Of a stretch of DNA of 64,000 nucleotides, positions 54,922 to 63,894 are shown piece after piece (the stretch's first letter is position 1; the number at the start of each line of letters is the position of its first letter). The notes below the pieces were generated by a model, which saw only the letters and a program-made list of their open reading frames with translations, did not search any database and was not told where the DNA came from. Source of the DNA: Burkholderiales bacterium (GTDB lineage: Bacteria > Pseudomonadota > Gammaproteobacteria > Burkholderiales > Burkholderiaceae_C). The stretch spans positions 1-64,000 of the forward strand of contig JAIXTA010000208.1 in assembly GCA_027484405.1 (NCBI GenBank), read 5' to 3'. The translations under genes were made by a program, and so were the position numbers.

Positions 54922-56169
54922 CTACTCCGCCGCGCGGGCGGCAATGCGCCGATGCACCGCCACGCTGCCCGCGGTGAGCATCAATGCCACCACCACGAAC
55001 AGCCCGGCGATCCCGAGGACCCCGCTGGCCGCGCCGAAGAAGGTCGGCAGGGCAAAACTGGACGCATTGCCGAAGGTGGCGCGCAGGCCCACGGCTTCGG
55101 CCTCGCGACCGCGCGGCGCCGCCTCGTGCACCAGCGCAAGAAAGTGCGGCTGGCTCGCGCCCAGGGCCAGGCCCAGCGCAAAGGCGGCCACAAACAGCAA
55201 GGGCACCGAGTGAATGAAGGGCAGGGCCGCATACACCAGCATCGAGATCACGAACACCGCGCGCAGCACCTGCCAGGGCTCGAAGCGGCCGGCCAGCCAG
55301 CCCAGCATCAGCCGCACGGCAAACAGCGCTGCCGCAAAGGCGCCCATCAGCAGGCCGATCGTCGAAGCCGACAGGCCGATGCTCTTGCCGTGAATGGGCA
55401 TCACGAACTGGAAGGTGTCCCAGGCCACGGCCACTGCCGTGGTGAGCAAGAGCAGCGGGCGCAACTGCGGGTCGCGCAGCAGATCCATGAGGCTGTGGCC
55501 CTCGCGGCCCGGGTGCGGCTGCGGCTTGGGAAACAGCTGCGGCTGGCGGCGGCCGAGCTGCCATTGGCCGATGAGCGCGGCCAGCACGCAGGCGCTCATG
55601 GCGCCAAAGGCCGCGCGGTAGCCCAGGTGGTCGATCAGGAAGCCGCAGACCACCGGGCCGGCCAGGCTGGCGATCGAGGCGCCAATCGCGATGCGCGCGA
55701 AGGTGGCCGGCCGCGTCTCGGCCGTGGAGAGCAGGCCGGCAATGGTCTGCATCGTCACCTGGTTCATCGACAGACCCGTGCCGATCAGCGCCGAAGCCAC
55801 CAGCAGGCCCCAGGGGTGCGGGCCGAAGGTGGCAATCAGCACGCCAGCGAGTTCGATGGCCAGCCCCAGGCGCATCGGCAGCTTGGGTCCGACCCGGTCG
55901 GCCCAGCGGCCCACAGGAATGGCGATCAGGAAGGGCAGCAGGCCGAACAGGCCGATGGCCAGACCCACAAAGGCTGCGGAGGCGCCGCTGCCCAGCGCGG
56001 CCAGCGAGATGGTGACCCGTGCACCAGTCAGGGCCGTGTGGGCCAGCACCGTGCAGGTGATCAGCGCGAGGAAGGCTCTTGTTTGTGTGGCGTCCACCGC
56101 GCCGGGTGGAGCACCGTCTGGAGCCGCGGGGAGGGCCACGATCCGGGAGGAGAAACTCGATGACGCCAT
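54922..56169 (-). CDS. MFS transporter
   Basis: A 415-residue, 12-helix major facilitator protein. It has the loop 2-3 motif GRWADRVGPKLPMRLG and the motif C-like ARIAIGASIASLAGPVVCG, which suggests a drug/H+ antiporter-type exporter. Substrate unknown. Start ATG 56169 (MASSSFSS) avoids the hydrophilic extension of the track. It is preceded by a terminator of the lipoprotein gene at 56199-56228. Confidence 0.92.
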   Translation of the reverse strand: MASSSFSSRIVALPAAPDGAPPGAVDATQTRAFLALITCTVLAHTALTGARVTISLAALGSGASAAFVGLAIGLFGLLPFLIAIPVGRWADRVGPKLPMRLGLAIELAGVLIATFGPHPWGLLVASALIGTGLSMNQVTMQTIAGLLSTAETRPATFARIAIGASIASLAGPVVCGFLIDHLGYRAAFGAMSACVLAALIGQWQLGRRQPQLFPKPQPHPGREGHSLMDLLRDPQLRPLLLLTTAVAVAWDTFQFVMPIHGKSIGLSASTIGLLMGAFAAALFAVRLMLGWLAGRFEPWQVLRAVFVISMLVYAALPFIHSVPLLFVAAFALGLALGASQPHFLALVHEAAPRGREAEAVGLRATFGNASSFALPTFFGAASGVLGIAGLFVVVALMLTAGSVAVHRRIAARAAE

Positions 56170-56198
56170 TGTGACAACGACGTGATTTCGTCGCAATG

Positions 56199-56228
56199 CG
56201 AAAAGACCCGCTTGCGCAGGCCTTTTCG
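56199..56228 (-). terminator. Hairpin after the unknown lipoprotein gene
   Basis: On the minus strand GGCCTGCGCAAGCGGGTC is flanked by CGAAAA and TTTTCG, giving an extended stem with a T tract. It lies 64 nt after the stop of the lipoprotein gene. Confidence 0.6.
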
Positions 56229-56291
56229 TGAATTGCCGGCTGGACTGCTGCTGCTGACCGACCAGCGAACTGTCGGTCAGTGCCCGAAACA

Positions 56292-57965
56292 TCAGAAGTT
56301 GATGTTGTTGCTCAGTCGCCGCAGGCTGTTGGCTGCGGCGGGGTTGAAGTAGAACGCGTCCTCAGCGACCGTTCCCGTTGCACTATTCGTCTTGCGTGCC
56401 CGAAGCACTCTATTGCCTGCCCGTGGACCCAGCGTGCCAGTGATGTCCGCGTCGCGTACGGTGGCGGGCAGGGTGCCGAGAATTAGGGTGGTGCCAGCGG
56501 CCGGTGTCCAGACGTGGACAGCAGATCCTCCAGCGTTGCGTCCGCCGGGGTTGACGGTCAAGAGGAGCCGATCGGCGCTCGATGCGGCAGCGTAGTTGAT
56601 CGTGGGGTTGGGAATGCTGCTCATTGAGGTTACGTCGTCGATCTGCTGAAGCACCCTGCCGGTCGTGTCCACGGCAAGTGCCACGCCGGCCTGGCGTGCA
56701 TTGTTCAGCGTACGAATGAGCACACGCCCACGCTGCGGCAAGACCGCCGAGATCACGTCGCCAGAGCCCGCGGCCACGGAAAACACAGGCAGAGCCTGAG
56801 CCGTGGTCCGATCCACCAGATACACCGTCTGCGCGCCGCTCGGCGCCTGTCCGACGACATAGACCCCCTCGTCTGCAGGAATCACCAGGAGCACGGTCCC
56901 CATGGCAGCGGTGTCGATGCGCACCGCCGTATTGCTGCTGTCATCGATGCGGTACCAGGGTCCACCGGCTCGGGCCAGCAGGCCGCCCATATCAGCCTGC
57001 ACGCTGTCGACGAAGCCGGGAATCGTCAGTTCGGTGCTCGCGCCAGCCGCCCCAGCGACTGCAGCTTCCGGATCCACGCGCCAGATGCGAGTCGATGAGC
57101 CGTCCGAGGCGCGCAGCGCAACATAGCTGGGTCCTCTCACGCCAAGGCTTCGTGTGGCCAGCAGTGCACCGGAGATCTGTGGGGGCGGGATGGAAGCCAA
57201 TTGGGCCGCAGGTGCTGACAGATCGGGGCGCCAGACGCGCAGCGCGCCGGTCTGCTCGAAGATGGCCCAGGCGGCGAGGTTCTGTCGTGCGGCCTGCCCG
57301 CCGAGCGGGACCAAGCTGTTTACACCCGCCATGGGTGGTGCGGCTGTTGCCGGCTCATCGGCCCGCTGGCTTGCCCGCACGAGCAGAAGCTGATCGTCGA
57401 GCGTGTTGCAGGACAGATCCGGCCCCGCACGGCGCAGCACAATGAAGCCGCCATCCGCAGCCGAGACGTCGATGGTGCCGACGGCAAAGATGAAGCAGAA
57501 GTCAGTGACCGCCGAGTTCATGCTTGTGTTGGTCACGCGCCGGGGGGACTGATTGCGCTGCGTCACGTCCGTCACCTGGACCTGCCCGTTGTCGACGGTC
57601 CAGACGCGAGCGAACCGGTCGTCGGAATAGACGCCGGTTGCTGGGTTCATGTTTCCTGTCGAGGTCACGTTCCAGTCCCAGGCCTGAGCCACATTGAAGC
57701 TGGCCAGCAAAGCGCCATTGGTCCCGTCGGGGTCGTATAGGTTGAGGCGGGCAAATCCGGCTGCGCTGGAACCTGTACCGGTGATCGCACGCTCCACGCC
57801 GATCAGCAGTGCGGGTGCCGAGGCTGACGGCGGCGGTGGCGGCGAAGCGGGAGGCGCAGACGGTGCCGCACTGGAGGAGCCTCCGCCGCCGCACCCCGCC
57901 AACAGGTGGGCGCAGGCCATCGCAATGACCAAAGTCCGGGCTGCGCGCTGTGTGGATCTTGACAT
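56292..57965 (-). CDS. Lipoprotein of unknown function
   Basis: A 557-residue protein with a lipobox (LLAGC) and a Gly/Ser/Pro-rich linker. The mature part is rich in short repeated beta-strand-like segments (for example WTVDNGQVQVTDVTQRN, GPWYRIDDSSNTAVRI, AVHVWTPAAGTTLILG), which suggests a beta-propeller, but no family was recognised. Start ATG 57965 has GGAGCAGGA upstream. Codon use is more AT-rich than the neighbours. It is monocistronic with a terminator behind it. Confidence 0.78.
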   Translation of the reverse strand: MSRSTQRAARTLVIAMACAHLLAGCGGGGSSSAAPSAPPASPPPPPSASAPALLIGVERAITGTGSSAAGFARLNLYDPDGTNGALLASFNVAQAWDWNVTSTGNMNPATGVYSDDRFARVWTVDNGQVQVTDVTQRNQSPRRVTNTSMNSAVTDFCFIFAVGTIDVSAADGGFIVLRRAGPDLSCNTLDDQLLLVRASQRADEPATAAPPMAGVNSLVPLGGQAARQNLAAWAIFEQTGALRVWRPDLSAPAAQLASIPPPQISGALLATRSLGVRGPSYVALRASDGSSTRIWRVDPEAAVAGAAGASTELTIPGFVDSVQADMGGLLARAGGPWYRIDDSSNTAVRIDTAAMGTVLLVIPADEGVYVVGQAPSGAQTVYLVDRTTAQALPVFSVAAGSGDVISAVLPQRGRVLIRTLNNARQAGVALAVDTTGRVLQQIDDVTSMSSIPNPTINYAAASSADRLLLTVNPGGRNAGGSAVHVWTPAAGTTLILGTLPATVRDADITGTLGPRAGNRVLRARKTNSATGTVAEDAFYFNPAAANSLRRLSNNINF

Positions 57966-58156
57966 TCCTGCTCCGTGAGAACGTTTAGCTTTTCGTGAAG
58001 GGCCGGGCGCCCTGCCGCGGCCAGCATGGCCGCAAGTGTGCAGCGCTGGCGTCCGCTCCCAGCGTCGCACACGCCTGCTGCACGGACAGATGCGCGCGTG
58101 CAGCGACGAATTGTGTGTTTCTCACAACGTCGTCGCAGTGCTCTGCGGCCGACTGC

Positions 58157-59149
58157 TCAGGTTCTTGCGCCATGAGATTGCGCGCTGATTTTGCGTTGCC
58201 CGGCGTCTGCCCGTCGCGCCAACCACGCCAGCAGCCCCGGCTGGATCTTCGTCAGGCTGCGATACGCCAGCACCTGCTCGCTCATGCTGGCCACGGCGGC
58301 GTGGGTGGCAGCCGCAGCTTCGGGCGTGGCGATGGCAGTCTCGATCGGCTCGATCATCAGGCGGATGCAGAACACGGCCTGGGCAGGCGACGCGTCGGGT
58401 ACGGGAATGAAGCTCTGGTGCTCCACGCGAGCCCAGAGCCTTTGGCCGAGTGTGGCGGGGTCGGCATCCAGTGGCCACACACGCGGGGCGGCGCGCCTGG
58501 GGTGGCCGTCGAAGTGAGGGCCGGGCTGGAAGGTCCAGACGTTGCGCTGCCAGCGCTCGGCGCCGGTGACGAGCCGGGCGAGTGATTCGCTGGCCTTGAT
58601 GAGCAGTGGGTTGTCGGCTACCGGGAGGTGGGCCGCAGCGAAGGGCAGGCCGATCTTGTCCTCCGGCGCCCAGTGCGAGGGCACGCAGACCGCAAGCACC
58701 TGCAGCTGCGTGGTGCTGCCATCCAGCACGGCAAGGTCCTCACGCACGGCCAGCGCAAACAGCGCCCAGCGGCGGCGCAGCGGTTCGGCGGCAAGGCGCG
58801 CCAGCGCCTCTGCCACGCCAGCCGGCGCCTGCGGGCCGAGGCGCAGCGCACCGCTGGCAAGCTCCAGCTCTGCATCCAGCAGCGACAGGTGCAGCCGGCC
58901 CCCCTCCAGCCGGGCGTGCTGCGGTGCATCCTGAACCAGACGCTCGGCCAAGGCGCGTGCCGCGGCGGTGGCGTCGAAGCCCGGGGCGAGCAGCACGGTC
59001 TGCGCCGGGTGGGCGAGGGCGGCGAGCTTCTCGGCAAACAGGCGGTCGGCCGGGTCGAGCGCGGTGAGGTTGGGCGCGCCGTCTGCCATGCGCGACAGAC
59101 CGGGCTGCATGCGAAAGGGGGCGGCGAGGGCGGCGAAGTCGAAGTCCAT
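58157..59149 (-). CDS. DUF3445 heme-dependent oxidative N-demethylase-like protein
   Basis: A 330-residue protein with the DUF3445 signature: CVPSHWAPEDKIGLPFAAAHLPVAD and RVEHQSFIPVPD. DUF3445 members include the heme-binding alpha subunit of dimethylamine (secondary amine) monooxygenase; HWAPEDK and the EHQS region are conserved segments. No partner subunit genes are adjacent, so the substrate is open. ATG 59149 starts MDFDFAALAAPFRMQPGL, the usual N-terminus. Confidence 0.85.
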   Translation of the reverse strand: MDFDFAALAAPFRMQPGLSRMADGAPNLTALDPADRLFAEKLAALAHPAQTVLLAPGFDATAAARALAERLVQDAPQHARLEGGRLHLSLLDAELELASGALRLGPQAPAGVAEALARLAAEPLRRRWALFALAVREDLAVLDGSTTQLQVLAVCVPSHWAPEDKIGLPFAAAHLPVADNPLLIKASESLARLVTGAERWQRNVWTFQPGPHFDGHPRRAAPRVWPLDADPATLGQRLWARVEHQSFIPVPDASPAQAVFCIRLMIEPIETAIATPEAAAATHAAVASMSEQVLAYRSLTKIQPGLLAWLARRADAGQRKISAQSHGART

Positions 59150-59208
59150 GGCGCCGCATTGTCGCTGCGCGCAGCCCCGCGGGGAGCATGCACGGCGCTG
59201 TGCGTTGC

Positions 59209-59366
59209 ACTGACTCGCCTTTGCGCTTGCTGGGTGCGGCTTTCCAGTCTGTCTGGCTCAGGGGCCGCATCCCGCAACGATCTTCAGGCAGGGGGTCTGA
59301 AGAGGCTTTCTGGGTGCGGATCTTCGAGCGTTTAGCCCGAAGATCCGCACCAGACAAGCGAGATGG
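59209..59366. repeat. Dispersed hairpin repeat, copy 4
   Basis: GCGGATCTTCGAGC-GTTTA-GCCCGAAGATCCGC is an almost perfect stem, followed by the tail ACCAGACAAGCGAGATGG. Upstream an opposite-facing unit (GCGCTTGCTGGGTGCGGCTTTCCAG...) makes the copy an inverted pair. It fills the spacer between the DUF3445 gene and the TPR gene. Confidence 0.65.
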
Positions 59367-59390
59367 CGGGGGTGGAGTGCTTGCGCGGGC

Positions 59391-60398
59391 TCAGAGCGTC
59401 TTGAGCAGGGCCTCGGCCTCTTCGCGCTGCTTCTTGGACAGGCCCGGCTGGATGGCCAGGGCGCGCGTCACCTGGGCGTTGGCCTTGGCCTTGTCGCCCA
59501 GTGTGTTGAAGCACTGACCGAGCCGGAAATGCGCCTGCGCGCGGGCCTTCACGGCAAGCGAGCGCTCGTAGACAGGCACGGCTTCGTTGCACTTGCCCTG
59601 CTCGTGGAAGGTGCGGGCGAGCCCGTAGTGGCCCCATTCGCTGTCCGGAAAGCGCTTGATGACCTCGCCGTACAGCCGCGCCGCGTCGGCCCAGCGCTTG
59701 TTGCTGGCGTATTGGCTGGCCGCGCCGAACAGCAGGTCGCGTTGCTGGTCCTGCAGATCAGGATCGTCGCCGACGGCGGTGCGCAGCGCCAAGGCCTCAG
59801 CCTCGGCGGTCTTGTCATCTTCCAGCAGCAGGCCTGCTCGCATCAATGCACCCGCTGCGGGCAGCACCTTGGCCGTCTCTTCAGCCAGGTCGCGCGCCTT
59901 GCCCTTGCCGCCGCCGACGATGCCCGGTGCCTGCAGGTAGTACTGCATCAGGTTGAAGCGGGCGTCGGTGTACTTCGGGTCCAGTTCGACGGCGGTCTTG
60001 AAGGCGTCGCGGATCTTGGTGGCGTAGCCCATGGCGGACATGATGCCCGCAGCGATCGCCTTGGTGCCTAGCGCGCCGCCCAGGCTGTTGTGGCAGAGGG
60101 CGACCTTGGGATTGGCTTCCACGCAGCGCTCGGCGAGCTTGACCGCTTCGTCCACGCGCTTCACGGCGTTCGGCCCGGCCAGCATGGCGCTGACCTTGCC
60201 CGCCAGGGCGACCGGATCGGTCGCTGACTTGGCCAGGGCAGCATCGGCCAGGCGTTCGGCCTCGGCCACCTTGTCGGCGCGCAGCAGGGCGTCGTAGTCG
60301 CGGGTGGTCTGCGCGGCGGCCAGGGGGCTCAGGGCGACGAGCACGGCGGCCATCGCCGCAGCGGAAGACGGGCTGTTCAGAAGGGCATGATTGGGCAT
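59391..60398 (-). CDS. Exported TPR protein
   Basis: A 335-residue protein with a signal peptide ending SPLAAAQ and several tetratricopeptide-like repeats, including CHNSLGGALGTKAI, DAFKTAVELDPKYTDARFNLMQYYL and GHYGLARTFHEQGKCNEAVPVYERSL. It should be periplasmic and bind proteins; partners are unknown. The ATG 60398 start (MPNHALLNS) precedes the signal segment. A GFA-family gene is divergent. Confidence 0.85.
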   Translation of the reverse strand: MPNHALLNSPSSAAAMAAVLVALSPLAAAQTTRDYDALLRADKVAEAERLADAALAKSATDPVALAGKVSAMLAGPNAVKRVDEAVKLAERCVEANPKVALCHNSLGGALGTKAIAAGIMSAMGYATKIRDAFKTAVELDPKYTDARFNLMQYYLQAPGIVGGGKGKARDLAEETAKVLPAAGALMRAGLLLEDDKTAEAEALALRTAVGDDPDLQDQQRDLLFGAASQYASNKRWADAARLYGEVIKRFPDSEWGHYGLARTFHEQGKCNEAVPVYERSLAVKARAQAHFRLGQCFNTLGDKAKANAQVTRALAIQPGLSKKQREEAEALLKTL

Positions 60399-60558
60399 CG
60401 GACGCTCCAGGGGCTAGGGCAGGCGCGAATGTATTTGAAGCGCGGCGCCCGGGCACCCGGTGCCGGCGCCGGGTGCGACAGGCTGCCGATTCGGCGGCAT
60501 GAGCTGCGGGTGAGGCTATCGTGTCCGGCGGGGCTGGGCGCCCTTGCGGGAGGGACGC

Positions 60559-60990
60559 ATGGATCTTCATGGCTGCTGTCATTGCGGAAATATCCGGTTT
60601 TCGCTTGCGGGCTTTGCGCCAGATGCATCCATTCCGGCGCGCGCGTGCACCTGCAGCTTCTGCCTGAAGCACGGCGGCGTCTGGACCAGCGATCCGCAGG
60701 GGCGGCTGCGCATCCGCATCACCGAGCCGGCCGATCATGGGGTCTACCGGTTCGGTACCGGGACGGCGGACTTTCATGTCTGCCGCCGCTGCGGTGCGGT
60801 GCCCGCGGTGACCGCCGAGATCGAAGGCCGGCTGTACGGTGTGGCGAGTGTGCGGGCGCTTGAGGGCGTGGCGCCCGAGCGGCTGGCGCATGCGCAGGTG
60901 AGCTTCGAGGGCGAGGCCGCGGGCGACCGGCTGGCGCGGCGCGCGCGTGGCTGGATCGGCGATGTGGAGATCCGGCTGGGGCCGGACTGA
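60559..60990 (+). CDS. GFA (glutathione-dependent formaldehyde-activating)/CENP-V family protein
   Basis: A 143-residue zinc-binding Mss4-like fold protein: GCCHCGNIRFSL, CTCSFCLKHGGVW and FHVCRRCGAVPAV supply the Cys ligands. Family members have been proposed to handle glutathione-formaldehyde adducts, but many have no shown activity. ATG 60559 after AGGGACGC gives MDLHGCCHCG; upstream residues in the track are not conserved. Downstream is a divergent-type spacer with a TetR operator. Confidence 0.88.
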   Translation: MDLHGCCHCGNIRFSLAGFAPDASIPARACTCSFCLKHGGVWTSDPQGRLRIRITEPADHGVYRFGTGTADFHVCRRCGAVPAVTAEIEGRLYGVASVRALEGVAPERLAHAQVSFEGEAAGDRLARRARGWIGDVEIRLGPD

Positions 60991-61010
60991 TCCGCGCCCG
61001 GGATCTATAT

Positions 61011-61026
61011 TTGACTGATCGGTCAA
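61011..61026. promoter_or_regulatory. TetR operator overlapping the tetR promoter
   Basis: TTGACTGATCGGTCAA is an imperfect 16-bp palindrome. TTGACT can be a -35 hexamer, so bound repressor would block transcription of the tetR gene that starts 21 nt further on. The same half-sites recur before the SDR gene. Confidence 0.75.
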
Positions 61027-61046
61027 TATTGATCTAGGCTGCCTGC

Positions 61047-61631
61047 ATGGCCCGAGAACGCAGCTTTTCCGAACCCGAGGTGCTTGAGCGCGCCGCGGAT
61101 GTCTTCAGCACCCATGGCTATGGCGCAACGTCTGTGGCGATGCTGTGCGAGGCCACGGGTCTGGGCAAGCAGAGCCTCTACAACGCTTTTGGCGACAAGC
61201 AGGCGCTGTATCTGAAGTCGCTGGACTGCGCGGCCGGGCGCTTTGGCGCCGCAGTGGCCGGGATGCAGGCTGCGCCCAGCGGCCGCGCAGCGCTGCAGCA
61301 CTTCTTCGACGGTCTGGTGGCCGTGTGTGCGAGCGTTGAACCGGCGCTCAGAAGCTGCATCGTCACCACCGGGCTGCTCGAGTCCGTTGACGACCCGAGC
61401 CTGCGCATGAGCCTGCAGGCCAAGTGGCAGGCCACCCATGAGCTGCTGCGGGCCGCGGTGGAGCGTGGGCAGAAGGACGGCTCGGTGCGCAATCCGGCGC
61501 CCTCGGCCGAACTGGCCGACCTGCTGATGAGCTTCATGAGCGGACTGCGCGTCACGGCGCGGGTGGATGCCACCCCCGCGCGCCTGCAGCGCACGGCAGA
61601 CCTTGCAATGGCATTGCTCGACCACAGCTAG
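61047..61631 (+). CDS. TetR-family transcriptional regulator
   Basis: A 194-residue repressor with an N-terminal helix-turn-helix at residues of about 27-50 (TSVAMLCEATGLGKQSLYNAFGDK) and a variable ligand domain that ends in a C-terminal TetR_C-like helix bundle. The start ATG 61047 lies immediately after the palindrome, consistent with autorepression. It is followed by an SDR gene whose upstream region has matching sites; the SDR gene is the likely regulated target. Confidence 0.93.
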   Translation: MARERSFSEPEVLERAADVFSTHGYGATSVAMLCEATGLGKQSLYNAFGDKQALYLKSLDCAAGRFGAAVAGMQAAPSGRAALQHFFDGLVAVCASVEPALRSCIVTTGLLESVDDPSLRMSLQAKWQATHELLRAAVERGQKDGSVRNPAPSAELADLLMSFMSGLRVTARVDATPARLQRTADLAMALLDHS

Positions 61632-61687
61632 CGTGCATGGCGCGGCATCAGCAGCCCGCGCCAGCTTCTTTCACCCCAGGCGCCGCA

Positions 61688-61737
61688 CCGATCGGTCAGG
61701 CGCCTTTTCTTGGGCCTGATATTGACCGATCGTTCCA
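61688..61737. promoter_or_regulatory. TetR-type sites upstream of the SDR gene
   Basis: ACCGATCGGTCAG (61688-61700) and TTGACCGATCGTTCC (61722-61736) match the two halves of the tetR operator (TTGACYGATCGGTCAA). They lie 15-65 nt upstream of the SDR start. Supports joint control of both genes by the TetR protein. Confidence 0.7.
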
Positions 61738-61753
61738 GAAAATGAGAGTTCCA

Positions 61754-62494
61754 ATGAACACGCCTCTCCTCCACAAGACCGCGCTGGTGACCGGCGCCTC
61801 CCGCGGCATCGGCGCCGCCATTGCCCGGCGCCTGGCCGCCGACGGCGCGCAGGTGATCCTGCACTACGGCAGCGGTGCCGCCGAGGTGCAGCAGGTCGCA
61901 GCAGAGATTGCCGCGGCCGGCGGCAAGGCCACGGTCGTGCAGGCCGATCTGGCCGCCACCGACGGCCCGGCGCGGCTTGCAGCCGTCGTCACGACGCCGA
62001 CGATCGACATCCTGGTCAACAACGCGGGCATTGCCCTGTTTGCCGGCATCGACGCCATGAGCGAGGCGGAGTTTGATCGCCAGGCCAACGTCAACATGCG
62101 CAGCCTGTTCTTCATCACGCAGAAGCTCCTGCCGCGCATTCCGGCGGGCGGCCGGATCATCAATGTGGCCTCGGCGGTCACGCGCATTGCCTTTCCGGGC
62201 ATTCCGGCCTATGCCGCCACCAAGGGCTTTGTCGATGTGCTCACGCTGCAGCTGGCGGCCGAGCTGGGCAAGCGCAACATCACGGTCAATGCAGTGGCGC
62301 CCGGCGCGATCGACACACAGATGAGCGGCTGGATCCACGGCCCCGGCGGCGCCGAGACCCTGGCACAGATTCAGGCGCTGCCGGGCATTGGCCAGCCGGC
62401 GCATGTGGCGGGCGTGGTGAGCTTTCTGGCCGGGCCGGACGGCGCCTGGACCACGGGCCAGATCGTGGATGTGAGCGGCGGCACCAAGCTCTGA
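61754..62494 (+). CDS. Short-chain dehydrogenase/reductase (classical SDR)
   Basis: A 246-residue oxidoreductase with TGASRGIG (NAD(P) binding, residues 13-20), NNAG, catalytic Ser in NVASAVTRI, YAATK and the VDVSGGTKL C-terminus. It resembles FabG-like oxidoreductases that are induced by xenobiotics under TetR control. ATG 61754 (MNTPLLHKTALV) is the normal start. The substrate cannot be predicted. Confidence 0.92.
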   Translation: MNTPLLHKTALVTGASRGIGAAIARRLAADGAQVILHYGSGAAEVQQVAAEIAAAGGKATVVQADLAATDGPARLAAVVTTPTIDILVNNAGIALFAGIDAMSEAEFDRQANVNMRSLFFITQKLLPRIPAGGRIINVASAVTRIAFPGIPAYAATKGFVDVLTLQLAAELGKRNITVNAVAPGAIDTQMSGWIHGPGGAETLAQIQALPGIGQPAHVAGVVSFLAGPDGAWTTGQIVDVSGGTKL

Positions 62495-62527
62495 GCGCTG
62501 CGTCCCGCCGCAGCCTCTGAACAGGGC

Positions 62528-62736
62528 GGTGCCTGTGCTCGCTTGTCTGGTGCTGGAGGCGGGTTTTGACGGGCGAGCCCGTCGCCGCCGGAAGAGCGAG
62601 CGCCTACCCGCGCGAGCCCCGTTGCGCCACTGATCGCTTGCTTGGCGCGGATCTTCAAGGCATTGCTCTGAAGAATGGCTTGCAGCGCGGCTCTTCAGCC
62701 TGTCTGCCTGAAGAGCCGCATCCAGCAAGCGAAATG
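62528..62736. repeat. Dispersed hairpin repeat, copy 5 (composite)
   Basis: An inverse tail (GCTCGCTTGTCTGGTGC, about 62537), a second inverse tail with stem (GATCGCTTGCTTGGCGCGGATCTTCAAGGC), and a forward unit GCGGCTCTTCAGCC-TGTCT-GCCTGAAGAGCCGC (perfect 14-bp stem) followed by ATCCAGCAAGCGAAATG. This inverted arrangement fills the spacer before dinB. Confidence 0.65.
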
Positions 62737-62784
62737 CCGTGGGTGCAGCGCGGGGGCGGGCCCGCGCGGCAGGGCACCAGCGCT

Positions 62785-63894
62785 TCAGCCCGCTTCGAAG
62801 TTGCTCACCCGAATTCCCAGCAGGCGCAGCTTGCGGTGCTGGGGCACACGGGCAAAGCATTCAAACGCCGCCTTGCGGATCACGGACTCGCGGTCGGTGA
62901 ACTCGGGCAGGGAGAGGTCGCGCGTGGTGATCGCAAACTGGTCATTGCGCACCTTCACGCCGATGGTACGGCCGCGCAGCCGGTGCTTGGCCAGGTCTGC
63001 GGCCACCTCGCGGGCCAGCTCGGCCAGCAGCCGGGCCAGGGCCTGCCAGTCGCGCACCGGGTGCAGGTCCGTGGCAAAGGTGGTCTCGCGCGACAGGCTC
63101 TTGCGTTCGCTCTCGGTTTCCACCGGCCGGGCATCAATGCCATTGGCCGCGCGGTGCAGCCAGGCGCCGTAGCTCTTGCCGAAGTGGCTCACCAGCCAGC
63201 CGGGCTCGCAGGCGGCCAGTTCGCCAATCGTGTTCACGCCCAGTGCGGTGAGCTTCTCGCTCGCCTTGGGGCCGATGCCGTTGACCTTGCGCGCCGGCAG
63301 CGGCCAGATGCGCGTGGCGAGGTCCTGCGTGCGGATGATGGTCAGGCCGTTGGGTTTTTCCAGGTCGCTGGCGATCTTGGCCAGCAGCTTGTTGGGCGCG
63401 ATGCCGATCGAGCAGGACAGCCCGGTCGCTTCCTTGACCGCCGCCTTGAGCGCCAGCCCGAGCACGCGCGTCGGTTCCTCGTGCTCGGTCAGGTCGAGAT
63501 AGACCTCATCAATGCCACGGTCTTCCATGACCGGCGCGATCTCGACAATGGCCGCCTTGAACAGGCGCGACACGCGGCGGTATTCGGCAAAGTCCACCGG
63601 CAGGAACACAGCCTGCGGGCACAGGCGCACGGCCTTGGCCATGGGCATGGCGGAATGCACGCCGAACTTGCGCGCCTCGTAGTTGGCGGTGGTGACCACG
63701 CCGCGCGACTCCGGGTCGCCGCGCCCGCCGACGATGATCGGCTGCCCGGCCAGCTCCGGGCGGCGGGCCAGCTCCACCGAGGCATAGAACGCGTCCATGT
63801 CCAGGTGCGCGATGCGGCGTGCGAATTCGCTGCCCGCAGCGGACGGGTCGGCCGGGGCTGCGGTATCGGGTGGTGCGGGCAGGGCGGGGTTCAC
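62785..63894 (-). CDS. dinB: DNA polymerase IV (Y-family)
   Basis: Translesion polymerase of 369 residues. Catalytic motifs are HLDMDAFYASVE (metal Asp) and DRGIDEVYLD, followed by GIAPNKLLAKIASDLEKPNG and the helix-hairpin-helix GIGPKASEKL, then the little-finger domain. The start is GTG 63894; an ATG-free N-terminal extension of about 28 residues (Pro/Ala-rich) precedes the core. The C-terminus ends LLGIRVSNFEAG, with no visible beta-clamp peptide of QLxLF type. A LexA box was not seen in the 106 nt before it. Confidence 0.94.
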   Translation of the reverse strand: MNPALPAPPDTAAPADPSAAGSEFARRIAHLDMDAFYASVELARRPELAGQPIIVGGRGDPESRGVVTTANYEARKFGVHSAMPMAKAVRLCPQAVFLPVDFAEYRRVSRLFKAAIVEIAPVMEDRGIDEVYLDLTEHEEPTRVLGLALKAAVKEATGLSCSIGIAPNKLLAKIASDLEKPNGLTIIRTQDLATRIWPLPARKVNGIGPKASEKLTALGVNTIGELAACEPGWLVSHFGKSYGAWLHRAANGIDARPVETESERKSLSRETTFATDLHPVRDWQALARLLAELAREVAADLAKHRLRGRTIGVKVRNDQFAITTRDLSLPEFTDRESVIRKAAFECFARVPQHRKLRLLGIRVSNFEAG

